From assembly GCA_031292255.1 (NCBI GenBank), contig JARLHN010000013.1, forward strand, positions 1 through 58,248: 58,248 nt of DNA, given 5' to 3'. The DNA comes from Oryzomonas sp. (lineage in GTDB: Bacteria > Desulfobacterota > Desulfuromonadia > Geobacterales > Pseudopelobacteraceae). The notes below the pieces were generated by a model, which was not told the origin of the DNA, ran no database searches, and saw only the letters and a program-made list of their open reading frames with translations. The position numbers and the translations under genes were made by a program. This document shows positions 44,971 to 53,220 of this stretch, piece after piece; the first letter of the stretch is position 1; each line of letters starts with the position of its first letter.

Positions 44971-46141
44971 TGCCGATATAAGGAGACTTCAGGATGAGGG
45001 GTACGAGGTGGAGGTGCTTAATGGACACCTCCTGGTTCACTCAATCCCCTATGTGACCTCGCTGGCAGTGGTGTCCTATGGCATTGTGGTTACCGACCTG
45101 AACGGGACGATTGGAGAGTTGGGCCGGCCAAAGGATCATCAGGTTTGGTTCACAGGGGAATTTCCGTGCCACAGCACAGGAAAACCCATAGAAGCCCTGC
45201 GTCATTCCGGAGGCCAGACTTTGTGGACTGGTTTTGCGGTTCAGCATCGATTCTCAAATAAACCGGAGAGTGGATTCCCAGATTACTACTCCAAAATGAA
45301 GAGTTACATCACCATTATTTCTAACGAGGCCAAGGCTATTGATCCAACTGCGACGCCTTGCACATTTAAAGTCATCGTGCCGAGCGAAGAGGCGAACTCC
45401 GTCTTCAAGTACTATGATTCAGCATCAAGCCGGGCCAATATTATCGCTGTTTCCGAGAAGCTGGCCATGGAAAAGGTCGCGATTGTGGGACTCGGTGGCA
45501 CCGGCTCCTATGTCTTGGATTTGGTGGCCAAGACGAGGGTTAGAGAGATCCACCTTTTTGATGGTAAAATCTTTAATCAACACAACGCCTTCCGGGCGCC
45601 TGGGGCCGCCTCGGTTGAGACATTGGAAGCAAGGCCAGCCAAGGTCGATTATTATGCCGGGACGTATGGCGCGATGCGGCACGGGATTGTTCCTCATAGC
45701 GTCTTTATCAGCCAAGATAATGCCGAACTTCTGGCGGAGGTGGATTTCGTCTTTCTTTGCGTCGATACAGGCCTATCAAGGAAAGTGATCAGTACATTCC
45801 TGCGGGATAGGGATATCCCTTTTGTCGACGTTGGCATGGATTTACAGATGATATTCGAGGCTAATCAGCTTATTGGCACCTGTCGAACAACACTAGTCAC
45901 TCAGGGAAAGGCTGATCATTTTGATGACTATGCGCCCCAGGGTACGGATACCGACGAAGACCTCTATCGCAGCAACATCCAGGTGGCAGATATGAACGCT
46001 TTAAATGCGGCCCTTGCGGTTGTGAAGTGGAAACAGTTTTGCGAGTTCTATCGGGATCAATTCGAGGTCCATCATTCGACATTCTCCATTGATTCCCATT
46101 CTCTTACACGAGACGTGACGAATATAGGAGACTCCCATTGA
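44945..46141 (+). CDS. E2/E1-like fusion: DUF6791 domain plus ThiF-type adenylation domain
   Basis: A 398-residue protein. The N-terminal ~165 residues (VWFTGEFPCHSTGKPIEAL; FSNKPESGFPDYYSKMKSYI) match the DUF6791 region seen in Ubl-operon proteins, a likely E2-like module; Cys75 is a candidate acceptor but untested. The C-terminal part is a ThiF/E1 Rossmann domain with GLGGTGS at 182-188, HLFDGKIFNQHNAFRAPGA, and DFVFLCVDTGLSRKVISTFL. The start at 44945 (MSQRPIVLDAD) is chosen over a longer frame that would read back through the Ubl gene. No clear zinc Cys set. It overlaps the upstream Ubl and the downstream DUF6527 gene. Confidence 0.85.
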   Translation: MSQRPIVLDADIRRLQDEGYEVEVLNGHLLVHSIPYVTSLAVVSYGIVVTDLNGTIGELGRPKDHQVWFTGEFPCHSTGKPIEALRHSGGQTLWTGFAVQHRFSNKPESGFPDYYSKMKSYITIISNEAKAIDPTATPCTFKVIVPSEEANSVFKYYDSASSRANIIAVSEKLAMEKVAIVGLGGTGSYVLDLVAKTRVREIHLFDGKIFNQHNAFRAPGAASVETLEARPAKVDYYAGTYGAMRHGIVPHSVFISQDNAELLAEVDFVFLCVDTGLSRKVISTFLRDRDIPFVDVGMDLQMIFEANQLIGTCRTTLVTQGKADHFDDYAPQGTDTDEDLYRSNIQVADMNALNAALAVVKWKQFCEFYRDQFEVHHSTFSIDSHSLTRDVTNIGDSH

Positions 46142-46566
46142 AGCGTCCAAAACTATCTTCGATCAGTCCTCGGTTTGTTGGAGTCATTCCAGACCAACTG
46201 GAGGAAGGGGTTCTCTATATCTGCGAACGTTATGGTACAGCGATCCATAAGTGCTGTTGCGGATGTGGAGAAGAGGTCGTTACGCCTCTCTCTCCCGCCG
46301 ACTGGGCTATCCGCGTGATTGGTGAAACTATTACACTCAGCCCCTCTATTGGCAACTGGAGCTTCGCTTGTCGCTCTCACTATCTCATCAAAAACAATCA
46401 AGTGATTTGGGCTGGAACGCTAACGCCAGGGCAAATTGAGCAGGTTAAGGCCCAAGACAGGTCTGATAAGGAATTATACATAGCTGCCGTCAACTCACAA
46501 AAATGTAAGGAGAATAGTATTTGGTCAAAGCTGGTCAGCTTTTTCAAAAAATTATTGTCGTTTTAA
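46138..46566 (+). CDS. DUF6527 family protein of Ubl operons
   Basis: A 142-residue protein starting at a TTG (46138) that overlaps the E1-like stop; ATAGGAG lies about 8 bases upstream and supports this start. Two metal-like clusters are seen: HKCCCGCGEEV (about residues 37-47) and CRSHYLIKNNQVIWAG (about 77-92), with TLSPSIGNW between them. This pattern is typical of DUF6527, repeatedly adjacent to multiubiquitin/ThiF genes and proposed to be a peptidase or zinc protein. A function in processing or removing the Ubl is inference. It ends in a basic, hydrophobic tail (SIWSKLVSFFKKLLSF). Last gene of the operon. Confidence 0.8.
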   Translation: MKRPKLSSISPRFVGVIPDQLEEGVLYICERYGTAIHKCCCGCGEEVVTPLSPADWAIRVIGETITLSPSIGNWSFACRSHYLIKNNQVIWAGTLTPGQIEQVKAQDRSDKELYIAAVNSQKCKENSIWSKLVSFFKKLLSF

Positions 46567-46628
46567 TCGACTGTAGGGCACCCAATTTTATTAGGCCCGC
46601 CAAACTAATACGACAGGAGGTGAAGGGC

Positions 46629-46801
46629 ATGGCCACAAATCCCCCACAGGTGACGGCCACAGGAACGGGGCCGTCAGAGACAGATCCCAGGTTTTCAACC
46701 CGGTGAACGAGCGATGGACGAAACGCGATACCGAAACCGGCAAGTTCATGGATCAGAAAGCCGACAAGGAGCCGTTCAAGTGCGTCCGCAAGGAGAAGTG
46801 A
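46629..46801 (+). pseudogene. Small conserved basic protein gene with apparent 1-base frameshift
   Basis: A very good ribosome binding site (AGGAGGTGAAGGGC) precedes an ATG at 46629, but that frame gives only MATNPPQVTATGTG and stops at 46705. A different frame from about codon 3 gives a coherent basic peptide: KSPTGDGHRNGAV, then RDRSQVFNPVNERWTKR, then DTETGKFMDQKADKEPFK, ending at TGA 46799-46801. Adding one A after ATGGCCA would restore a 57-residue protein. It resembles small conserved proteins with the TGDGHRxGAV start, recalled without a search. Either a real one-base deletion or a sequence error. Alternatively only a 32-residue product from GTG 46703 is made. It lies just before tnsA. 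Confidence 0.6.
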
Positions 46802-46861
46802 GAGAGCTGGGGCTCCCCACAAAGGAGCCCTTCTCCTCTGCATATCTGGAGGTAAGGTAAT

Positions 46862-47689
46862 ATGCCGCGACGGAAAACTAGCACTGCAGCCAACAAGCTG
46901 AAAAAAGGGCGCGGCCAGGGCCACGGCCAGAGCTACACCCCTTTCCTCTACACACGCGAGGTGCCTTCCCTTGGGAAGGCGAGCCGTATCAAAGGATGGA
47001 AGACCGGGAGGGTTCACCATTTCCTTTCTACTCTTGAGAGCGACTACTTCTACGCTCTTGAGTGGTTCCCGGTCATCACCGACATACGCGAACAGTTCCC
47101 CCTCCCCTTGGATGCCACCCAAAAGATAGCCGAACGCCTCTCCATCTGGCACCATCAAGACCCCAAGAACAAAGAGCCGTGTGACGTCACCACGGATTTC
47201 CTGATCGACGTCGAGATTGACGGCAACCACCACCTGATCGCCCGCACCGTCAAGCCTTCAAGCGATTTGAATAATTCGCGGATTATCGAGAAATTTGAGA
47301 TAGAACGCACTTACTGGCATGAACAGGGTGTTGACTGGGGCATCGTCACGGAACGGGAAATCCCCAAGGCTTTGGCGCGAAACGTCGAATGGGTCCATTC
47401 CGCACTCGACCCGGCTGAGGCTCCCGGGATCAAGTCTGGTTACATTCCCTTTATCGAGAGCGCGCTGTTCGAAGAACTCGCCAATAACCCTTCAGCCTCT
47501 GTCGCCCAGGTCGGCATGGAAATCGACAGTCGCTTGGGGCTGAGGGGAGGCACAGCCCTATGGGTCGTGAAGCATCTCATAGCGAGCCGGCAATGGGAAG
47601 TGGACATGATGACGAGGATAGAACCCCATCAACCCTTGGCGGTGGTTCGTGCCGGAGTGGCGACGACGCTGGAGAGGATGCGCCAATGA
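46862..47689 (+). CDS. tnsA: TnsA endonuclease of Tn7-like transposase
   Basis: A 275-residue protein (Tn7 TnsA 273). It cuts the 5' ends of the transposon as part of the heteromeric transposase. Candidate catalytic residues in the PD-(D/E)xK-like fold are Glu59 (FLSTLES), Asp112 (TTDFLID) and Lys131 (ARTVKP). Their spacing is close to Tn7 (Glu63, Asp114, Lys132), and the family segment VITDIREQFPL follows the Glu. The C-terminal part (DSRLGLRGGTALWVVKHLIASRQW) is the TnsB/C-contacting domain. GGAGG is 8 bases from the ATG. The stop overlaps the tnsB start (ATGA). Confidence 0.95.
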   Translation: MPRRKTSTAANKLKKGRGQGHGQSYTPFLYTREVPSLGKASRIKGWKTGRVHHFLSTLESDYFYALEWFPVITDIREQFPLPLDATQKIAERLSIWHHQDPKNKEPCDVTTDFLIDVEIDGNHHLIARTVKPSSDLNNSRIIEKFEIERTYWHEQGVDWGIVTEREIPKALARNVEWVHSALDPAEAPGIKSGYIPFIESALFEELANNPSASVAQVGMEIDSRLGLRGGTALWVVKHLIASRQWEVDMMTRIEPHQPLAVVRAGVATTLERMRQ

Positions 47690-49896
47690 TCAATATCGTA
47701 GTCAACATGATAATCGAATGGTTGGACGCCGAAACGGAGAAACCGCTGCTGGAGCGGGTGCTCTGGATAGATCCCCATGGCGAAGCCATCTTCGTGATAT
47801 CCATCAACGACCCTAAATCACTTCCACTCTTGCGTACTCGCTCCGAAATCGAGTCGGCATTACAACAAGAGATTGCAACACCCCGTACGGTTGATCCTTA
47901 TTCTGCCCTTGCCGCTCCAAGCCAACAAATCCCAGCCAATCACCTGAAAGTGAGGGACAGGGTGTGGGACAGAATACGGGGCCTCGTCAGCCAAGAACCT
48001 GAGATTTATTTCGAAGAGCGACGTAAGCAGCTGATCATGAATGACCCTGTGGCTTCCAAGGGGGCGGTGGACAAGGTTTATAATTGCCTGCGCAAGTATT
48101 GGAAACGAGGGATGATCAAGAATGCCCTCCTGCCCGACTACGCCAACAGCGGCGCCCCGGGGAAACAGCGTGGGATAAGGGAGGGAAGGAAGCGCGGCCG
48201 TAAGCCGAAAGTGGTTCTGGTCAACCCGGAGTTCATCGGAGTCAATGTGGATGACGGCATCCGACGCATCTTCAACATCGCGTTCAAGCGCTACTACAAC
48301 TCCAGAAAGAAGAACCCACTGAAGCGTGCTTATGACGAGATGGTCCGGAAACACTTCAATCTCGGACACCGCAACCAAAATGGACGTGACATACCTGTCA
48401 CTCCGCCCGCCCACCTGGTGCCAACACTTGGGCAATTCGTCTACTGGTACCACCGCCAGAAAAATCTCGTCCATTCCATCGTGTCCCGCGAGGGGCGCCG
48501 TGCCTACGAACTCCGCCACCGGCCAGTGCTCGGTGACTCCACCCAGGCGGCCTTCGGACCTGGCTCCATTTACCAGATTGACGCCACGGTCGCAGACATC
48601 TACCTCGTAAGCCAGCTTGACCGCATCAGGATCATTGGCCGGCCAGTCATCTATTTCTGCATAGACGTGTTCTCCCGGCTGTGCGTTGGGCTGTACGTGG
48701 GCCTTGAGGGGCCCAGTTGGCTCACCGGCATGATGGCGCTGGCCAACACCACCGCCGACAAAGTCGGTTTCTGCGCCGAATTCGGCATCGAGATTTCCGC
48801 CGAGGACTGGCCGGGCGGTCTGCTCCCGGAGCAGATCACCGCCGACCGTGGCGAGTTCATCGGCATCTCGTCGGACCAATTGGTAGATGGTCTTAACATC
48901 ACCTTCACGAATTGCCCGCCGTTCAGGGGCGACCTGAAGGGGATCGTGGAACAGTACTTCCGCCGGGCGAACGATACGTGCGTCAAGTGGATACCCGGAG
49001 CGGTCAGGAAGAGGGAGCAGGGCGAGCCGGACTACCGTCTGGACGCCACCCTCACCATAAGCGAGTTCACCAGGACTCTGATCCTTATGGTGATCGAGTA
49101 CAACCTGTTCCACCGTATCGACGATTACCCAATGGGCAAGGACATGATGGGCGACGGAGTCGAGCCGGTACCGATCGACCTTTGGAATTGGGGGATAGTC
49201 AACAGATCGGGCCACCTGCGCGAGAGATCGCCGGACGCCGTCAAGCTGGCCCTTCTGCCCCGTGATTCCGCCACCATCACCCTGAAGGGCATCCGCTTCA
49301 ACGGGATGTTCTACATTTGCGAGCGGGCCATCAGGGAGCAATGGTTCGTGAAGGCCAGGCACTCGGGAAACTGGGTCATGGAGGCGTCATACGACCCTCG
49401 AAAGCCGGAGGTCATCTATCTCAACCCCGGCAACGGGGTTCTCGAACCCTGCCAACTGCTTCCGCGCGACGAGCGGTTCAAGGACTTTCGCATCGAGGAG
49501 ATACTCGAATACCAGGAGGTCCAGAAACAGAATTCCGCGCTGCATAAGTCGGTCAGGATGCAAAGCCGTGGGGAACTGTCGGCCGTCGTGGAAGCGGAGG
49601 TCGGCGAGGCCCTTGCGCGTACAGAGGAAGCCAAGGCGCGACAGGCGGGCGTGAGCGATAATGCCCGCCTCAAGGGCATCCGAAAGAACCGCCAGGATGA
49701 GAAAGAGCGCATTCGCGAGGAAGAGGCCTGGGACATGAGGGCGGATGGTGGGTGGCGTGATGGTCAGGGTCCCGCAGAGGTCGTGACACTCCCCGTGGAG
49801 GATGCGCTTGATGCCGCCGAATCCCTCACTGCGTCAAAACGGAAGAGGTTTCTGGAGGCAATTGAACGCTCAGAGAATGAGGAGGGCAACGCATGA
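47686..49896 (+). CDS. tnsB: TnsB DDE transposase
   Basis: A 736-residue integrase-type transposase (Tn7 TnsB 702). It binds the terminal repeats and joins 3' ends to the target. The start at 47686 overlaps the tnsA stop. The DDE triad is Asp299 (QIDATVADIY), Asp387 (ITADRGEF) and Glu422 (KGIVEQYFR). The distances 88 and 35 equal those of Tn7 TnsB. N-terminal helix-turn-helix-like regions (residues 120-240, with RKRGRKPKV) should bind the repeats at 42595-42667. A Mu-type beta-barrel and a charged C-terminal tail follow. The frame begins earlier at 47560 in principle but overlaps tnsA and lacks a ribosome binding site there. Confidence 0.95.
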   Translation: MINIVVNMIIEWLDAETEKPLLERVLWIDPHGEAIFVISINDPKSLPLLRTRSEIESALQQEIATPRTVDPYSALAAPSQQIPANHLKVRDRVWDRIRGLVSQEPEIYFEERRKQLIMNDPVASKGAVDKVYNCLRKYWKRGMIKNALLPDYANSGAPGKQRGIREGRKRGRKPKVVLVNPEFIGVNVDDGIRRIFNIAFKRYYNSRKKNPLKRAYDEMVRKHFNLGHRNQNGRDIPVTPPAHLVPTLGQFVYWYHRQKNLVHSIVSREGRRAYELRHRPVLGDSTQAAFGPGSIYQIDATVADIYLVSQLDRIRIIGRPVIYFCIDVFSRLCVGLYVGLEGPSWLTGMMALANTTADKVGFCAEFGIEISAEDWPGGLLPEQITADRGEFIGISSDQLVDGLNITFTNCPPFRGDLKGIVEQYFRRANDTCVKWIPGAVRKREQGEPDYRLDATLTISEFTRTLILMVIEYNLFHRIDDYPMGKDMMGDGVEPVPIDLWNWGIVNRSGHLRERSPDAVKLALLPRDSATITLKGIRFNGMFYICERAIREQWFVKARHSGNWVMEASYDPRKPEVIYLNPGNGVLEPCQLLPRDERFKDFRIEEILEYQEVQKQNSALHKSVRMQSRGELSAVVEAEVGEALARTEEAKARQAGVSDNARLKGIRKNRQDEKERIREEEAWDMRADGGWRDGQGPAEVVTLPVEDALDAAESLTASKRKRFLEAIERSENEEGNA

Positions 49897-51614
49897 GCCA
49901 GGATGTCTATCGAAACAAACGCCTTCTGGTTGGAGAAAGGTGTGCGGCGGCCTACTGCGAGAGTGACGAACCACTCTATAGGCACAACTGCTACATCGAA
50001 GCGTTGCCACCACCTCGCACCCCTGAGAAAACCTCCTCACTGGTCGGCAGGTATCCGGTCTATGACCCCAAGGAGCGAACTCTGCCGACATTGCGGCGCC
50101 TTGAGGCGGTTTACCGCATAGCGAAGTGCGTATTCCCCATGCCGGACTTCCTGGCGCTTGAGCAAAAGATCTCTCGCATGATCAGGAACGGGTATTTCGC
50201 CCGCAACCCCTTGGATGTGGAGTGGCGTCGCCAGTTGAACGCTGGCTTCCCTGATTCGTTCAAATCAGTCGGTGATAGCGAACCGATACCATTGATGCGT
50301 TCCTCAGCCGCCAGCATCGCCATCATAGGTCTGAGCGGGGTTGGCAAATCAACTTCGGTGGAGAGCATACTGGGCACGTACCCCCAGGTCATAGTCCACA
50401 CGGAATACAACGGCACGCCGTTCGATCAGCACCAGCTTGTGTGGCTCAAGCTCGAATGCCCGTTCGACGGGTCGCTGAAAGGACTTTGCATGTGTTTCTT
50501 CGAAGCGCTCGACTCGATCCTGGGGACCCGCTATGCGGTTGAGTACTGCGGCAACCGCCAAAAGAGCACCGTCAACAACCTGTTGCCTGTCATGGCAAGG
50601 CTGGCGGCAGAGTTCGGCATCGGGGTCCTGGTGATCGACGAGATCCAGCGGCTCAACGAGGCGCACAGTGGTGGGTCACAGAACATGCTGAACTTCTTCG
50701 TCGAGCTCACGAACACGTTTGGGGTGCCCATCGTTCTAATCGGTACTTTCAAGGCGTTCAGCCTCTTCACCAGCGATTTCGCCATGGCGCGCCGGGTCGC
50801 GGGCCAGGGTGACGTGATCATCTCCAATCTCCAGAAGGATATCTATTGGAACCACTTCCTTGAGAAGCTCTGGAAATATCAGTGGACGAACGTGCCGACC
50901 GAACTCTCCAAAAAATTGAACGACATCATGTACTCGGAGTCACAGGGTATCGTCGACATCGCGGTTAAACTCTACATGCTGGCGCAATGGAGCGTGATCG
51001 GCGAGGAGGATGAGCGCCTCACACCAGCCAGGATCAGGGAGGTGGCCCGGGATAATTTCCATGCGGTGCGGCCTATGCTGCAAGCCTTGCGCTTGAATGA
51101 TCCTGATGCCCTCGCCAAGATCAGCGACGTGATCCCGCAGGCGGAGCACCTTGACAAGTTTCTCACCTTGTCCACAAAGCGGGTGATGCTCTCCGGAACA
51201 GTCGACAAACTCGCCAACCAGGATCAGCCAGGACTCACGGACATGGTGGAGCGCATGGAGTCTCCTGTGAGCCAGATTGAGGCGATGCTAATCGCCGCTG
51301 GTCACCCAGTTTCCCTGGCACAAGAATGGGCTCGCCAAGCGGTTCAGCGCCACGCCAATTCAACCGACCTGAGGACAGCCACCAGTGAGGCGTTCAGAAT
51401 CGCTGCCGAACACCTTTTACAGGAGCAAGGAGCGGTACAACAACCCAACCCCATGATCAAAACTACTAAAAAGCCAAAGCCTGTTCCCTTGAGCGGGGAT
51501 TTGAGGGAGATTGTCAAGGTGGCCCTGAAGAAGAAGGAGCCGGCATACGACGCTCTGAAGGCCGCCGATGTCATAAAGCCCGCCACGGAATTTCTTAAGC
51601 TGGCGGAGGCGTGA
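49893..51614 (+). CDS. tnsC: TnsC AAA+ regulator of transposition
   Basis: A 573-residue ATPase (Tn7 TnsC 555) that links target selection (TnsD or TnsE) to the TnsAB transposase. Walker A is GLSGVGKST at 146-154, Walker B is VLVIDE at 245-250. The sensor region GVPIVLIGTFKAFSLF follows. The N-terminal ~130 residues resemble the TnsD-interacting part; the C-terminal extension (after about 430) is charged and probably contacts TnsA. The ATG overlaps the tnsB stop (ATGA). ATP-bound filaments and target immunity are known for the family, not shown here. Confidence 0.95.
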   Translation: MSQDVYRNKRLLVGERCAAAYCESDEPLYRHNCYIEALPPPRTPEKTSSLVGRYPVYDPKERTLPTLRRLEAVYRIAKCVFPMPDFLALEQKISRMIRNGYFARNPLDVEWRRQLNAGFPDSFKSVGDSEPIPLMRSSAASIAIIGLSGVGKSTSVESILGTYPQVIVHTEYNGTPFDQHQLVWLKLECPFDGSLKGLCMCFFEALDSILGTRYAVEYCGNRQKSTVNNLLPVMARLAAEFGIGVLVIDEIQRLNEAHSGGSQNMLNFFVELTNTFGVPIVLIGTFKAFSLFTSDFAMARRVAGQGDVIISNLQKDIYWNHFLEKLWKYQWTNVPTELSKKLNDIMYSESQGIVDIAVKLYMLAQWSVIGEEDERLTPARIREVARDNFHAVRPMLQALRLNDPDALAKISDVIPQAEHLDKFLTLSTKRVMLSGTVDKLANQDQPGLTDMVERMESPVSQIEAMLIAAGHPVSLAQEWARQAVQRHANSTDLRTATSEAFRIAAEHLLQEQGAVQQPNPMIKTTKKPKPVPLSGDLREIVKVALKKKEPAYDALKAADVIKPATEFLKLAEA

Positions 51615-51615
51615 C

Positions 51616-53190
51616 ATGCTCCCGTTTTTCCCCAGCCCATACCCCGATGAGTTGTTCTCTGGGATATGCTCCCGCTACCATCAGAGAAGCGGGCATACGA
51701 GCATTGGGGAGACATTACGTGACCTCTTCGATAACAGGCTGGCGACCGTCACGACGGATTTCCCGATGAACATACGCTTGGTGTCTGAGAAGCTCTCCCC
51801 GGCCAGCAAAAATACTCTGCCCCATCTGATCAATGCCCATACGCTGCTGCCGCTGTATCTCCCGTTTCTCCCCGAGAGCCGGGCCGCTAAAATAATCGAT
51901 CTAATGACCCGCAAGACCACTGTCGGTAATTTCCACATGACCATCGGCGCCACAGCGAGCGCCATCCGCTCCATCGCCTTCCTTCGCTATTGTCCGGCAT
52001 GCCTGCGCGATGATCGGATGAGTCGCGGGGAGCCATATTGGCACCGCAGCCATCAGGTGCCAGGCGTGGATGTGTGCCACCTGCATCAGGGCCGGTTGGT
52101 CGCCTCCACCGCGGCCGCCCATGGGGTCGGCAGCAAGCACGACCTGATTCCGTTGTCCGGCATTGCCGAAACCTGCGGCTCATCATCGGATGGACTCCAT
52201 GGGCTCAGCCATCACGCATGGCTGGCCAGGTCCGCTCATTGGCTTCTGAACGTGACGCCTCCGATACAACCACAAGGCCTCGAACGGCTGCGCCACGGTT
52301 ATCTGCTCCATTTGCGGCGGATCGGCCTGGCGGGCGCGTCATGGCGGCTGGAGTGGCATGAACTCATCAGGCAGTTTCTTGATTTTTACGGTCTTGAGTT
52401 CCTTGACGAGGTTCATAGCCCGCTCGCCTTGGGTAGTTCAGACAACTGGCTGCTGTCCATGCTGCACAAGCCCAGGAAGGCGTCCCACCCCTTGCGGCAT
52501 TTTCTGATTATCAGGTTCCTAGACCTCGAGGTCGAGGAATTTTTCCATCGAGCTGCTGAGTTGGAGAATAGGCCCGGGTGGTATTCAAAAACTGTCAAGT
52601 GGCGCCTTGGCGATGCAGACACTGGTGATAGCAAGACGGACACCAAATCACTTGAGGAACACTCGCTTTATTCCCGTCGCGAGAGTTGGCTACGAGCATG
52701 CGCATTTAATCCGGTTGCCGGCGTGAGAGGCCTGCGTCGAATTTATGGCGCCGACTACTCCTGGCTTTACCGCCATGACAGGGAGTGGCTGCGCTCGCAT
52801 TCGCCGCATAAGCCTCACCCCTCCAACAAGGTGAGGGTGGACTGGGACGAGCGTGACGCCTCGCTCGCGTCTCAGGTCATTGCCGTTGCAGCAGAGATCA
52901 AGAACAGCCAGGGGCGGCCCATACAAGTCACCGTGCGAGCCATCGGCATACGCCTTGGGGCCACGGCCTTGTTCGAAAAACTGATGGCCCACCTGCCAAG
53001 GACCGGGACCGCTTTGGCAACGGTCGTGGAATCCAGGGATGAGTTCGCGAGCCGTCGACTTCGGTTGGCGGCCGAGAGGCTTGGGCGGCAGGGCGAGCCT
53101 GTTCGTGCCTGGGAGCTCGTCAGGGCGGCCGGGCTCCGGCCGGAGTGCGTCACCCGTCTGGCTGAGGAAATAGGAAGGCTGGTGGCTTGA
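51616..53190 (+). CDS. tnsD: TnsD target selector (TniQ family)
   Basis: A 524-residue protein (Tn7 TnsD 508), long enough for a true TnsD rather than a short TniQ. The N-terminus MLPFFPSPYPDELFSGICSRYHQRSGHTS is the TniQ signature. A zinc finger follows: RYCPACLRDD with HQVPGVDVCHLHQ (residues about 135-165). The C-terminal ~250 residues contain the DNA-binding helices that recognise the glmS end. The element's insertion 24 bp after glmS shows this target is used. It starts 2 bases after the tnsC stop. Key context: tnsE follows, so both targeting routes are encoded. Confidence 0.93.
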   Translation: MLPFFPSPYPDELFSGICSRYHQRSGHTSIGETLRDLFDNRLATVTTDFPMNIRLVSEKLSPASKNTLPHLINAHTLLPLYLPFLPESRAAKIIDLMTRKTTVGNFHMTIGATASAIRSIAFLRYCPACLRDDRMSRGEPYWHRSHQVPGVDVCHLHQGRLVASTAAAHGVGSKHDLIPLSGIAETCGSSSDGLHGLSHHAWLARSAHWLLNVTPPIQPQGLERLRHGYLLHLRRIGLAGASWRLEWHELIRQFLDFYGLEFLDEVHSPLALGSSDNWLLSMLHKPRKASHPLRHFLIIRFLDLEVEEFFHRAAELENRPGWYSKTVKWRLGDADTGDSKTDTKSLEEHSLYSRRESWLRACAFNPVAGVRGLRRIYGADYSWLYRHDREWLRSHSPHKPHPSNKVRVDWDERDASLASQVIAVAAEIKNSQGRPIQVTVRAIGIRLGATALFEKLMAHLPRTGTALATVVESRDEFASRRLRLAAERLGRQGEPVRAWELVRAAGLRPECVTRLAEEIGRLVA

Positions 53191-53220
53191 CCAGCCGATA
53201 TTATCGCTTCTGGAGGGAGA

